A stretch of 64,000 bases of DNA from Kudoa neothunni (GCA_964304625.1 OZ199838.1:1550001-1614000), one strand, 5' to 3'; positions 24,268 to 37,665 are shown, counted from the stretch's first letter. Numbers and translations are program-made. Notes: a model not told the origin generated them from the letters alone.

Positions 24268-24850
24268 ATGTGGCGTCTTTGTTTGGTGTTAAATTCACGA
24301 AATTCGATAGTATTGTTTTTGTACCTGATCAAGATCGGAACAGTGCGTATTTCTCGCTCATATATTAGGCACCTTGACGACAAAAATATTCCACCTAAGC
24401 CACTGTTCAATAAACAAAGAATATAATTTATCGGATGCTTCCTTTTTATTTTTCATACTATACTGAATAGTATATTTAGCTATACATCTCATAATTTTTA
24501 ACTTTCACGCTCTACAAGAGATGTAAAGGGTTATTACGTATTAGGCACCTGAAAAATCCACTCGTTGATCTCATTATGCGGTACAGAGTAAGTATCCTGA
24601 AGAGGATTATTGAAGTTATATTTTTGATACAGTTTAGTTTTATTGTTATTAGTTTTATGTAAATATTTGAGTTAGAATCTTTTCTATGATGCCGTAATAA
24701 TAAAAATAATATAATTCTCCAATTTAATTTCGTTTTCACCTTGCGTAGTTTGTTATTTTTTGCGCTATTACCGACATGGATCATCCCACGTAAGATTTTA
24801 ACATATCTGACAACCTGCAGTCTTCTTTTAATTTTTCAGGCGAACGGGGG
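24268..24850 (+). CDS. candidate small membrane protein gene, about 66 residues
   Basis: ATG 24268 opens MWRLCLVLNSRNSIVLFLYL, a hydrophobic leader. If a donor near 24340 (GTGCGT) is used, phase-0 exons follow. One, ending before a strong GTAAGT donor near 24592, reads RCKGLLRIRHLKNPLVDLIM. Another, ending before GTAAGA near 24797, reads FVIFCAITDMDHP. A last short piece ends TRTGV and stop near 24850. The two later donors are near-perfect consensus, which is why I list it. The first exon also stays open as a 52-codon frame without splicing. Family unknown, and the join to exon 1 is weak. Confidence 0.3.
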
Positions 24851-24859
24851 TTTAATATA

Positions 24860-27800
24860 TAAGTGTTAATTGGAGTGTTTGGATGTTATCACTCCAAAGT
24901 TGTTGAGTATTGTTCTTGCTAAATAAATATTAATATTTGTTAATAAAATATTTCACTTCTAGAGTAATAAGATAATGCCATTACTGAAGCAAACGTTTGT
25001 GGAGGCTGACTATTAACAAAAAGTATAAAGGGGTTGACAGGAATAAAATAGCTAGTTCTAGTGTGATGAGAATCGGCGAGTTTTTTCATTGGATCAGTTA
25101 TTGTTTGTCAAAATTAGTTTTGACTGACTAGTATCAACTTATTAACCTTTTGAATAATAAAATGTCACATGAGAAATAAAATTTAAAATAGGGGTGTATT
25201 TTTCCCCAAATTTTTTTTTCAATTTTTGCATGTTAAATTTAAATTAAAATATTTACACAAACTTTAGCCAATACTTAACGACAAAGTATTGTTAAAAAAG
25301 AGAGATATAACTGCTAATATCGCCATGCGCATGGGCACATGATTGAAGAATTCTTGTCTTTGATGATTTATTTGTACGGTAGGTAATCGATTTTACTTAC
25401 TTTTTCGATACGTACACAGACAATTTAAAATATTATGTGTGGAATTAATATGATAAAATTCACAATTATAAATTTTTATATTTTTGACATAACTTGAAGA
25501 AAATATGACGGCAATGCATTTACAACTTTATCATTTTCATTAAGATGGTTTTAAACCGAAATAATTTTGTGATTGGACTTGAAAAATAAATTATTGGTTT
25601 ATTCAGAGATATTAGTTAATTTGCTGAATTTTTTGGAAACTACGAGAATGATTTTATATAATTTAGTTTCATGATTAAACTCTGAGCCACAGAAATGTAG
25701 ATATAAATTGTAAGCAGTATTTTTGAAATTATTATTTTAAAAAAATAGATATATTTTTAATGTTTCATCATCATCATCACTCTTTCTTTCTTATTTTATT
25801 CAAATGTAATGGTTAAATTTTTATAATTGTTAAAAACCCGTTAATTCTTGCGATGATAAGTCAAAGCACGATTTGAACAACTCCTAGAAGTGAGCATATA
25901 AAATTAACCTATCAATAATTTTAGATCTCTTTTCTAAGTGTGAATTGTACTCCAGATGTAAACTAAAGTTTACTTTAGAAAATTTGTGTATATTAAAATA
26001 ATTTACATTGTTCTGTTGATTGATTGAATAATATAGTTTTATATAAATTGTACAAAAAACCCGGCAGTAGATCTTGCAGTAATATCACTCAATTTGTTTT
26101 ACTATTTATGGTAGCAGTTTTGGATGCATAAGTAACCACTAAAGAAAATTAACCATTTTCAAATTGAGTTGTGACTTGTAACCATAAAATATGCTAAAAA
26201 TAATTATTATTTTGAATTGAACTCCTTTACTAATTTTTACACATTTAATTGTCTATAACAAATCGTTTTTCTCGACCCTAATGCTTTTAATCAATTATAA
26301 ACTATAATATAAAAACATTATTATTTGGTCCCTTTTCCAGAATATTTCTTTTTATTGAATCCAAACTCATTTTACATGAGGAAAGAAATTCGGTATTCTT
26401 GTTTAGGAATTTTCAAAGTTGAAGTAGGTACGAGATCATAATCGCGAAATGTAATGATTTATCGGTTTCTACTAGCAAATTTTTAAACAATGGAATAATA
26501 ATAATAAACTTCTCCTATGTTTAAATAATTTACAATGATATAATGTATGTAATAATTTGAATCGAAGGATTTTGAACATTGAGATTGGAGCTGAGAAAGT
26601 AAGTAAAATCGATAATCACCATTTTTTCTAAAAAATTTCTTTATACATTACTTTTTTTCTTATAACTTTTACTTTTAATTATATAATAAATAAACTTCAT
26701 AAAGATTTATGTATGCGTGTATTTTATATATTCAACAATTCTAAATTAAATAAAAATGTTTTATAAATATTAACCTGTAATTATCGTCATTATCGTTTCA
26801 TCTATTTTTCATAAAATAAGTACAAATGCAGTGAAAAAAATATAAACCTAAAAAAATCATATATATTTAATAAGTTATATATATATATATATCATATTAA
26901 AAATAGGAACCACGTGGATATTGATTGACTCCAAAAGGGGAGCTTAAAATGGTAAAACAAATATAAACATAGCTAAATTATTTAAATGTGCTTAAATAAT
27001 ACTTTTATCACCTAAAACTAATTATTTAATGAGTAAATTATTAAAGTTTATATGTTTACAATAATACATTGTTTGCTATGAAAAATTTAGGCTTTAAGCA
27101 ATTAATGAAGCCAACATAAATAAAGATTGTTTAATCATTTATTGAAAAGATCTTAAAATCATTATTTAACATATTATATATCTAAAGTTCTTATGTCTGT
27201 CAGTGTGTATTTGAAGCAGTAAGCATGTGCCATGGAGCAACTTTTTTTAAATACAATTTTTAATATACATTTGAAAGGATTATACCATTAAGAAAAATCA
27301 TTCTTTCACTTAGATGTATAAACATAATCAATACCGCATTCGGAAGAAAGGAATTTTCTGCTTTTCTACATCAAAAACCAGATTAAAAGTACCTGAATAG
27401 TATTTAATGTTTGTTTACTTCAGAGTGATAATCAATTAGAGTGAGCTATTACTCACTTCATGCTAAGAGAATCTGATAATTATGATGTATAATGTTTTAG
27501 AAAAGTTACGTATACCTGTTTGGAGTAATTTTAAGACAGATAGTGCGTTAGAGCCATATTTACAAGAGATATAGCATTTCCCTTAAAATTTGAAGCGTAA
27601 CCAAATTATTTAGGATTCATTTTCATTTTTTAAGCGTTATGGATATAGTAAAGCGAAAACATTATGAGCATTTTAAATAAAACACATAGCTTGAGATTAT
27701 AAGTTTTTGCCATCAAGAAATAATTTCGGTCTCTTAAAGCATTCTAAAAACGATGTAAGATGTGTGTAGAGTTTTCAAATAATTAAATTTTTGTGATAAT

Positions 27801-27910
27801 TTCTTAAATGTAAATTTCTTTTATCAAATATATCGATTGAGATTGAAACTGTATTCGTCGTTTGATATGTTTTTACTCATTATTTGGTTTTACTAAACTT
27901 TCTTGCAACA
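24860..27910. other. 3 kb gene-free AT-rich stretch
   Basis: No credible exon on either strand. It includes an alternating (TA)n run at about 26876-26892 and scattered A/T homopolymers. It abuts the left target duplication of the hAT element. Confidence 0.55.
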
Positions 27911-27918
27911 CAGCTGAC

Positions 27919-30900
27919 CAGACAATGCCCGTTCGTTCGTGTCCTCTTTTAGTTACACTATGTCAGGCTGGAGTGTGGAAAGTGTTGAAGAGGCTTTGAA
28001 AACTAGCAGACTTTTCTCTTGGAAAAAATCTACAACGCGTTCTAAAGAATGGGACAATTTCTGTTCCATCTTTACTAAAAACGGGGATGAAACATCCCAA
28101 ATTGATTTTATTGTTTGCACAAAGTGCAACAAAGCATTCCCGCATAAGTCGTCTTACGGGAATAGGAAGCTTATTAGTTATAATAAGTTACATGCTAAAA
28201 CAAATACAAATATAAAAATTAATGAATTATTTGTTTCACCTCCCTCCATTGTTAATTTAAGCCTATCAGATCAGGTAATGTTTGACACTAAAATTGCTAA
28301 TTTTGTAGCTGAAACAATCTCCCCGTTTACAATAACAGAAAGTGCTTCGTTTACGGAGATGATAAACTTCGCATTTAACTTAGGCAAAAAGTTCAATGAA
28401 CCTAGTGCTAGACTTAAGATTTTATCCAAAAAATGTGTTAAAAAAATAATCATGAATGAGTATGAGTGCATGTATTTAAAAATGGAAAAATTAATTACAA
28501 CAATAAGTCACAATAGTATGTGCCTAACCATTGATATTTGGCCTGATAATGCCAAAATCAACTCATTCATTGATATATCAGTGTTGTTTGTTAAAAATTT
28601 CACCCTTCAACATTTCCAATACGACATGATCTATTTTCCTGTAAAACACACTGCCGAAAATATAAATAAAATCTGCACGGAATTTTGTATTAAATTTTCA
28701 CTTAGCAAATCTGATCTAAGAATTGTTTGTGACTCCGCAGCAAACAATCTATCTGGTCTAAGAGAGTTCAACACAACCAGATGTGCTGCTCACCGCCTTC
28801 ACACTATTATATCTCAAGGTATTTTATGTATTAAATTTATGTTAAAATTTTGATGAGTAAATAATTGTAAAAGTGATATACTTAACGATATGCTATCTTG
28901 ATCTCTCATAATTCTGTTTGGAAAATCAAGATAAAACTGTTATAATCTAAATTTAAATAGTTTATATTTATGTATTTTAATATATTGATTGCACTTTTTT
29001 ATCACTAAGTTTATAAATAAATTTTACTTTCGCTATAATATCTAATTTCGATTTTTTTATTATGTGTAGCTTGGGATCTTAGTACAAACAGCACATCCGA
29101 TTTATCCATACTAAGGGTGAATGTTGACAAACTGTGCGGATCTGTTCATAAAACGGCGGATTTACAGTCAAAATTACCAATGAAAATACAATGGGACTCA
29201 GCTACGCGACCATGGAGAGGCCTCAGCGATCGATATAGGACGTTAGTGGCGTGTTTCGATAGTTTGGAGGATGTGCTAAAAAATCATCCAGCTAAAAAAT
29301 ACTTTGACGGATTGGACAAGAAAGAATGCGTTGTTGTAGCTGAATTTTTCAAAATATTTTCCGATTTCTTTGATCAGTTGGAGCAGGTGAAAAGGCCATC
29401 GTCACATTTTGTAATTCGTTTAAGTTTCGTTTTTTATATTATCGTTAGGTGTTTATTGTATTTCATCGTATCAAAGCAATGATTCAAAAACAACGTGAAA
29501 CTTTTATGGGCGATTATTGTATGCATTTGGAAAGTTTATTGGACGAAAAATACACACAATGTATTGATATCAACCATAAAATCGCAGCTTTTCTCCATCC
29601 AAATTTTAAAAAATTCAAATTTATTGAGTGTAAGTCTTTGCAAAATAAAGAATTAAATTTTGTGGTAAATCACGTTGAGTCGCTTTTGTCTGGCATGGCT
29701 GAACCAAATTACCCATATAAAAAAAACAAATTTGATGGTAAATCTTTTCTTGTAACAAATATTTAAAAAAATTAGAATTAATCCCAAAGAGCTCGGAACT
29801 TCTGAAAACCCACTCAATATGTTATGAACTGGATAGTGACTCAGAAGATTTTCAATCAGAAATTCAACTGTACATCCGAGAAAAAGTCAACCAAGTTTAC
29901 GAAAATCCGCTCGTTTATTGGGAAAACTCCAAGAATGAAAATCTTAAAACAATTGCAACTAACGTGTACAGCCGACCAGCATCCAGCTCAATGTCAGAAC
30001 GGGCGTTTTCATACGCTGGAAAAATTTTATCCAAGTCTAGATATAGACTTGAACCGAACACATTAAGAAAATTAGTAGTTTATACTAATAATATTAAAAA
30101 TAAGACACTTCTGGAGTGAATTTAATTCACTCCTTCTCTTTATTATGTTTTATTTTGCATTATCTCAAAAGAAAACTGAACAGACCTAACTTAGCCACTT
30201 CAAAAATTCACTTCTAACTATTAGACTTATAAAATTAGGGTTTGAAAGTATTTTTATCATTCTAAAAAATGTTTAGGCAGATTTGACTATAGCGGAACTT
30301 AATATAACGAGGTTCTGTTTCCTAAATTAATTTGATTATCTTTTAAAAAAAACTGATATCAAATTTGTATTTGGTAATAAAATATGAAATTGTGACATGA
30401 GGTAACATATCTCAAAAATTCCAGTAAATCAAGGTGAAGATCGTAATTGCTTACATTCAATGCCTCATATTTTTCTTCGCTTAAAATTTAATAGTAATTT
30501 CATATCTAAGATCTTTTTGGTAATGGTAAAGTATGCGCTACCTAAAAACGCCCGCTTGTGCATGTTATTCGAATATCTTTTTTTCAACAAACATTGAATT
30601 GTTGTCTAATTCGTTTTGATAATCACTCATAAGTTGGTTATTCTTCATATTTTTTAGCATATAAACATAAATTATACAATATCAGATTTATTTATACATG
30701 TTTTTATTAGTTTTAATTACGAATAGTTCAAAAACGAGGACAACTACGTACTCTCAAAATGCATTTTCTTAATATTCTTAGTACTGATGAGTTTTTTAAA
30801 AATAAATAAATATTATATTTTAGATAAACATTTAATTTCAATAGGTAAACAATTAAAGGTTGATTATATGAAGTTATTACTTTATTAGAGGAATTTTTAC

Positions 30901-31647
30901 GTGTGTTTAGTATAACATTCGATAAAATTAAAGATGTCGTTATTAGAAATCAAAAAATTGTTTTCTATACATTCATTAGTTTTAGTTAATTATATGTATA
31001 GATCAAAATAATAACCTTAGTTAAAATATTGGGTTTACACTTAGTAATATTCTCAATTCGTACATTGGCCCGAATTTGTTGTTACAAATTTTGACATACA
31101 CAAAAACTTACAAAATAATTAAAATATAGCTTAATATTTTTTTTTCAATATAATACAAATACTGCAATGTAAAACAGTTTTCTATTGTCATTTTAAAAAA
31201 TTATAAACTAAAAAAATCGTACGACATCAAGATCTATTTTTTTAAATTCGAAAAGTATTTTCATTATAGTGAAAAATGAGATCTTTTTGTGAGACACGCA
31301 ATAAGTTAATATTTAAAGTTAGTCCATATAAAATCGTTATATAAAAATAGTAAAAAATAAAAATAGTAATAATAAATAACTTTCTCATTAATAACTAAGA
31401 AAGAAACGAAAAAAATTCAGTGTTTGTTGAAAAAATATGGAGATTACATGTGTGTTCGACCCTCGTCCGCTACACCACATACTTCATCACCATCCTCGCA
31501 CACGAAACGCACGAATGGTTTCGTTCGTGTTTCGTGTCAAAAGTTTAAAAATCAGAAAAGTTCATTCGTGTTTCGTTCGTGTTTATAATTATGAAGAAAA
31601 CTTCGTTCGCTCATGACACGAACGAACACACGAACGGGCATTGTCTG
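27919..31647 (+). mobile_element. complete-looking hAT DNA transposon, 3.73 kb
   Basis: Perfect 8-bp target duplications CAGCTGAC flank it (27911-27918 and 31648-31655). The terminal inverted repeats start CAGACAATGCCCGTTCGT at both ends. Subterminal copies of TTCGTTCGTGT-type motifs crowd the right end (about 31500-31630) and also the left, as hAT transposases require. It encodes one spliced transposase (27960-30119) with no internal stop. About 1.5 kb of non-coding DNA separates the gene from the right end. Identical target duplications and an uninterrupted gene imply a recent insertion and possibly a live copy. Confidence 0.95.
27960..30119 (+). CDS. hAT transposase, 602 residues, apparently intact
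   Basis: Four exons, 27960-28818, 29070-29386, 29449-29737 and 29776-30119, have introns of 251, 62 and 38 nt and close exactly in phase. An N-terminal BED-type zinc finger candidate (about residues 40-80) has WDNFCSIF then CTKCNKAF and a later YNKLH. The hAT domain follows: IANFVAETISPFTI, then TIDIWPDN with Asp192, VCDSAANNLSG with Asp258 and CAAHRLH with the C-x2-H motif at 275-278. The C-terminal dimerisation region has NPLVYWENSKNENLKTIATN, RPASSSMSERAFSYAG and SKSRYRLEPNTLRKL, all diagnostic of hAT. The initiator is ATG 27960 (MSGWSVES), because the frame upstream opens only with GTG. Cut-and-paste function is inferred from the family. Confidence 0.93.
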
Positions 31648-31655
31648 CAGCTGAC

Positions 31656-32640
31656 ATAACTAATTCGATAAATTTCTATTAGTGATGAGATAATTTTTTA
31701 AATAACGTTTAAGTTTTTAGTATCCTAATTATTCCTTATCTCCAGCTAGACCTTAACGTTAACATTCAAATTAATATATAATGTTTCTTTCGCTAAAAAT
31801 AATTCATTATGATATATAAGATGCAAGAAAATATGCGACACCTCATTCCATACGTAGATTAAGAATTTATATTCACGATTACTTTTGCACAAAATACAAT
31901 CCCCTCTCAACCTCAACACGTGTCATGCAAGTTAATAAGAAATTATTTGTCTATTCGGTCCAACCGATATTTTCACAAAGTTTTCGTTAATCTAAGAATA
32001 GTTCAATACAAAGAAATTTGTGTTGGACAATCAAATAAAATTCATTTTTTAAGGGGTGCACTCCTTCGAGAAAATCGGTTGATATTTAAGTATTTTAGCA
32101 TTACTGTAATTTTCAAACACCTTCACATTTTAGACTTATTCGTATTTTGATAATTAAGTTTGTATATTTTTGAACCAGTAAGTATTTTTGTTAAAAGTTA
32201 AGTTGGATTTATTTAAAAACCAGGAAATTATGTTAAAATAGTGTATACGTAAGTTACCACTCCCAGCTTTTAAAACATTCTTTATAAAATCGCAAAAAAT
32301 GAGTAACAATTAATATTTTTATTCCTGATGCATCTTAGGTCGATTTTATTTTATTTATCGTTTGTAGACTAATAATAAATTTTGAAAAGAATTGAAAGTC
32401 CTATTTAAGTTACTTAATGATTTTGTTTAATAAATAAATGAATTTTAATCGTTGATTAAATTGCTCATAAAATTAAGGTCATTACATTTTTGGTCGGTAA
32501 ATTGTAAAATAAACCAAAAAATACTCATTAATTTCCCTCAATACCTCTATTTATATTTGAATAGAAAATGTGCGCATAATTTTGTTTCTCTAAATCATCA
32601 CATTGCAAAAATGATGACAAGCTTTAAACCCCTAAGCTAG
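31656..32640. other. intergenic between hAT and inverted-repeat element
   Basis: No gene recognised. A 76-codon plus-strand frame at 31920 has no family resemblance. Confidence 0.5.
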
Positions 32641-32641
32641 C

Positions 32642-33366
32642 GAAAAATTCCATCCTCTAATAAGCTGGGGGTGAAAAACACCCAAAGTTTTTTTTGCTTA
32701 AATTTACTCAAAATATAATTTTGAATTTACTAGAGAATTTTTAGTAGATTCTATCGATATAATTCGAAGTATATTTACATCTATTACAAAACTTAATCTG
32801 GTTCGGCTCAATCATCAATCATCGTGGGTTAATTTCAACGAATAATAAGGCTTTGCGTTAAGTAATTTAAAAAACAAATTATCTAACTAACCAATAAGAG
32901 AGTGGATATCATAAAAAAATTTGTTGAAAGCTCTCATCTTTATTCACCCACCAGAATGGTCCAACTAGTGCAAGCTTCTTGCCCAAATAATCCCATTTTT
33001 CTACATACTCCAAATTTAGCGCAAAATTAAAATAAAATCTCCCAGGACGTGTTTTCAACATTATAATTCAAAAATAAACTTTTTTTAGTTATTAAAACCC
33101 GATATATTTGACAAAGTCGATGTTTTTCCATCCATCCATCTGATAGGAGAACCTCAATATTATATCGGCGGGAACTTTCGAGCGATCGACGAAGAATGCC
33201 GCATTGGATTAGGTGAGCTATTAATTGCAGATTTTCTTGGAAATTTGTCGATGGAATTTTACGGGAGTTTCTGATTTAATTATTTATAATTTTTCAAGTT
33301 AATTCAAGCAAAAAAAACTCTGGGGTATTTTTCACCCCAAACCTGTTAGAGGATGGAATTTTTTGT
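32642..33366. mobile_element. 0.72-kb inverted-repeat element with coding-like islands
   Basis: About 58-bp terminal inverted repeats: left 32642-32700, right 33307-33366. They share AATTCCATCCTCTAA, an imperfect GGGGTGAAAAAYACCC hairpin and GTTTTTTTTGCTT. The CCTCTAA...GGGGT/ACCCC layout resembles the TTAA-flanked element at 54958-55713, but no TTAA or other target duplication is obvious here. Inside, 33102-33211 is bounded by TTTTTTTAG and G|GTGAGC and reads KPDIFDKVDVFPSIHLIGEP and YYIGGNFRAIDEECRIG on the plus strand. On the minus strand, an ATG near 33060 opens RPGRFYFNFALNLEYVEKWD and KKLALVGPFWWVNKDESF. Neither peptide is recognised. Either these are captured host exons or part of an unknown element protein. 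Confidence 0.6.
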
Positions 33367-33482
33367 TGGTATGACCTGAACTTATATTTTATCCAAGTTT
33401 TTGATATGTCATACGTTTAATAAATATAGGAAAATATCTTAAATTTCAATTATCTATGAGAAGGTTGTAAAATTTTATTCCC

Positions 33483-33532
33483 ATATTAAATGTGGTTTGG
33501 GGTGTAATACACCCCAAATCAAATCCGTTAGA
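33483..33532. repeat. solo terminal-repeat-like hairpin
   Basis: TTTGGGGTGTAATACACCCC followed by AAATCAAATCCGTTAGAGG has the same architecture as the right end at 33307-33366. A related hairpin lies near 35440-35478. Probably leftover ends of related elements. Confidence 0.5.
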
Positions 33533-33719
33533 GGTCTAAAATGCATCAATTAAAATAGAAAAATAAAACTAAAAGTTAAACTTTTCCATCACATAGTACC
33601 AAGCAAAGCTGGGCATTGGCGCTTGTTACCAATGAATAGGGTTGGAGATTTTCGAATTTATTTTTTTACAAATCTATGCTTTTCGATTTTTGTTGCGAAA
33701 ACAAATAAAATTGACTTAA

Positions 33720-35300
33720 ATACTGACTAATAAGTAATATTATAGTTGAGATTTACTGTGAGGGACTATAGAAATAACACTGATAACATTGCGAGGAGTT
33801 CATCTGAAAGATTCATCCTTTCATTATCAAAAACATGTCTTAATTTTGAAAAGCTTCTTTCAACGTTGATGGATGATACAGGAATAGCCGGTAAATCCTC
33901 AGAAAGTTGTGATAGAACTGGACAGATGCTTGATTTATTCTTCTAAAAATCATTATTGATCGGTGGGTCTGATTCATTCAAAATTTTGTAGGAGATCATA
34001 TTCTTTTTGAATTCCAGACTTCTCCTTGAGCTCTAAAAATAAATAAGATCAGCAATTTCAATATTTTCGATAGGAATTTTCTTTTTCGGATTAATTTGTT
34101 TAATTGTTTTGAAATATGTAGTCGATGGCAAACAATCGTTAACACTATTTGATACTGACTGGTGAATCACATAAACAATTTTAGAACAGAATCTTTCTGT
34201 TTTTAATCATTGATTGACTTTTAGATTCAAATGGCATAATTCCAAGGTCATCTTTCATCCAACCAGCAATATTTGAAATAGAGCTGTTTTCTTCAGTTTC
34301 GATGAATCGAGAGAATTCAAACAATAACACGTTAGTTCATCTGTTAAAATATTTAATTAAAAATAAAATATATTGTAACTATCTGAAACAATCTCAATTA
34401 TCGAGTTTAATTTTTTTCCTGTTTCATAATTTTTAGTTTCTTTTAAGAAACCAATGACTGCAGGATAGTATTATTTTATGTGGTTTAAAAAGTTAAAGAA
34501 ACTACACCATCGTATGTCAAAAACACTAGGAATTTCCTTCGTTGTTTGGGAGTTATTTCTTGATAAATGGGCGAAAAACCTTGTTTATATCGGAAAAGTA
34601 TTCATTTGCAACTTATTGAACTGCCAAATGAATAATGTGTGAAAAACATTGAATTCTGGTGATAGATAACTGGATACATGGTTCTCAAATCCTTAAAAAA
34701 CTTCTTCGTGCACTGTGACGAGTCAGAAACAATCACAATGCATTTATCCCATTCTAGGTCGCACCGATTTAGTACACTGGATATGTGATCAGCAATGATT
34801 ACGGATTCGCACTGAACAAGCCTCGAAGAATCGAGCATTATAGTCCACCAGTAACACAATCATGAAAATAAACGAACTCATCAATTATTAAATTAAATCG
34901 TATATCCTTCAAGCTACTCTTTTTATTAATTGCGTCAAACGGAAGATCGTCAAAAATTACAATCTTCACCAAATCAATTTTAATATCATTTAATTTCGAT
35001 CTGTCGAGAATTAGAATATTTTTAAGGGTATCGTTTTATAGGCACTTAACTTTAATGACAAATGTTTCTATGAACTGAAATTTTCTTTAATTATGTTTTG
35101 TTTAAGCAGCAACAGAACCTTGCAAAATTTACAAGACAAGGAATCGCCAACAGCCTCTAAATCACCCCACTCCATTAAATAATTTGTAATATCACGTAAC
35201 TTCCTACCCATCTTAATTCGATGTTAACGTGTCAAAAAAAAATAAACATCGTAACTCACCAACCCTATCTGTAAATTCGCACAACGATTTTTAACGAAAC
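33720..35300 (-). mobile_element. decayed hAT-type transposase remnant
   Basis: The minus-strand open frame 34859-34602 reads MLDSSRLVQCESVIIADHIS and CDLEWDKCIVIVSDSSQCTK, followed by KKFFKDLRTMYPVIYH. This is the D-bearing region (IVSDSS, FFKDL) of hAT-like transposases of the DUF659 or CGGBP-linked kind. Surrounding minus-strand fragments down to about 33750 and up to about 35250 keep coding-like texture but are interrupted. It is unrelated at the sequence level to the intact hAT at 27919-31647. Boundaries are approximate. Confidence 0.6.
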
Positions 35301-37665
35301 TAATTATCGTAGGATTATAAGGATTACTATAGACTTTATTTAGTTGTTTTCAACTGGTTCTGACATTATAATTATTCTATTTCGCATAATTTCAAAAAAT
35401 CATATTTTTTTCTTGCATGTGGAATAAAAAAACTTCGGTAGGTTTTTACCCCAAAGTCCATCGGAGATAGGGCGGTTTTAAGTACATTACAGGGTTAATC
35501 TGTATGGTGACGAAATACAGCCCATTTTATTTAGAAGAAAGTTTCCCAGCCTTTTCAAAAGTATTGATTTTTACTTTAGTTGGTAATTATTTTGAATCAA
35601 ACGTCATATTACATTAAAATTTAAAAGCAATATATATCTTTTCTATTTAAAATTAAAATGTATTCGATCAGATCTAATTTAATTTATGGATAGACTTCAA
35701 AATTTAATATCTTTAATTCTTCATTCCATCAAAAACAATGTTAAATGTAACTCATGGTAATCTTACCCACATTATGTAAGACTTTCGTGTATGCGGGGCT
35801 AATAAACTGAAAATAAACAATATAAAAAAAAAGAATTGATTTCAAATGTGCTGCAATGCGCAATTAAATCATCATTATCTGTCATATCTATGCTCAGGAT
35901 TTTACACACCTCGCCAGAATCGTTCATTAAACACTCTAAAATTTCTATGTCCCATCAAAATATTTTCCCTTGAGTTAAGAAAAATTGATTTAGAAGGTAA
36001 AATAAAATATATATTTAATTTTAAATTATTAGTATCGAGTACTGATTACTAACCAAAACATGGTATCAGTATTACACGCATTTAAATGAAATTATTTATG
36101 AATTAATTGGGTGTCGGCGAATTTGAGAAATTCAATAGAATTGGTCATTAAAAATTCACTCGTGTTAATTCATGGTTGGTATTATCCAAGAGAGTGCTTA
36201 CTATAGGAATTTTGTCCATGAATCATCCTTAAAAAAACAATCTTGGATGATTTCTAGTCCACGAATCATGATAATATCGATATTAATCGTTTTATTAGTA
36301 TGTTCTGTGTTATTTGTTGGGATGGTAGAATCACGCGTATAATAAAATTGTAGAATTTGAGAAATTCTCGATGTTTATAAAACGCCCAGCGTAAATAGAC
36401 AATATAACCCAGATAGAATCACAAAAGAGTAATTTGTTTGGAAATAACCGTACAAAATTAGGGAAAAACCAAATTTTGAAAAATATTTTAAGTGTGCACC
36501 ATTGTCCTCCAATCAATTCTTAAAAGAAGAAGTTTACAGGGCACATTTATCATAGCTGATGATCATAGAGCTTAAAATACTAAAAGTTAACATTTAACTA
36601 TTCTTCTAGCTGATATTCACGAGGATAATTTTTTGGGACGTGCAGATTTTGCAACACACGCACAAAACGATCTAAAATCTAGTTTTCACTGAATTAAGAT
36701 GCACTATAGTATTACATTTTATGAATTTTGAATATTTGATCTAAAAAATGTAGGAATTTATTTATTTAATCAAATTTTAAAGTTCTTTTTAAAACATTTC
36801 CAGTTTTAATAAAATGGAGATGGAGTGGAAATGGAAAAATTATGAATAACTCTCATATCTTTTTAATTTTCAACATAACCTGAAGCTATTTACCTTCATT
36901 AAGCTAAAAGTAAGAAAACATGTGTAAGGAATTTATTTGATTGAGAAGATAGAGAGATAGAAAATTTTCGAGGGCTCATTATTTTAATGAATACATCTCC
37001 ATCTATTTTTAACGACTCAATAATTATTGTTCTTTATTTCTAGCTTGAGAACATGAAATAATAATAATAATATACATGGTGCCAATAAGATGGCATTTCA
37101 TCTAATTATTCTCACATGGATACTAGTGGTAATAGTCGAATAACTCCATAAAAACCCACATGGATTTTTCGCTACTCGACACAATCAATCAATCAATCAA
37201 ACAAACATTTAATTTGCATAGTTAATGATAAGACCCAAAGACATAAAAAATATAAAAAAACTATAGATATAATTATATTGTTATATTTGTTGAAATAACA
37301 TACAAATGATAAGCTGTTCGCTTTTATCGGTTCGTGACATGTTGACTGTAAAACATGTTCCGTGATAATTCCCTCAAAGCTAAATGCTTAACAAATACTG
37401 TAATCGGCTATTTTCTGATGAAGCTATAAAGATAAAAATATAAATAAACTGGAGGTTGAAATAGAGTATGAATGTAGTTAGAGCCAGTAGAGTAAAGATC
37501 GAGTGTGGAACAATGCGCAAAAGTGCGTTTAGGATCCGCCTTGTTAAATAAAGTAAATAATGGCTTCACATAAGCTCATTAAATGTTACCTGTATCTACT
37601 TAACAGCTAAGAAACATACAGTTGTCTCAAAGTTGGTACCCTAATCCATTCGAATTGATATCACG
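35301..37665. other. intergenic; ambiguous exon-like segment
   Basis: At about 35775-36000 several frames are open on both strands with fair splice-like borders: plus-strand RQNRSLNTLKFLCPIKIF ending at a GTAAAA donor; minus-strand ECLMNDSGEVCKILSIDMTD. I cannot choose between them and assign no gene. The rest is AT-rich and featureless, with an (AATC)n tract at about 37180-37200. Confidence 0.35.

Noticed and set aside
27910-27962. hAT transposase start at GTG 27939
   Set aside because: An ATG lies seven codons downstream (27960) and the upstream codons fall within the terminal inverted repeat region.
35775-36000. Exon-like segments on both strands
   Set aside because: Three or more frames are open simultaneously with comparable junctions; no strand can be preferred.
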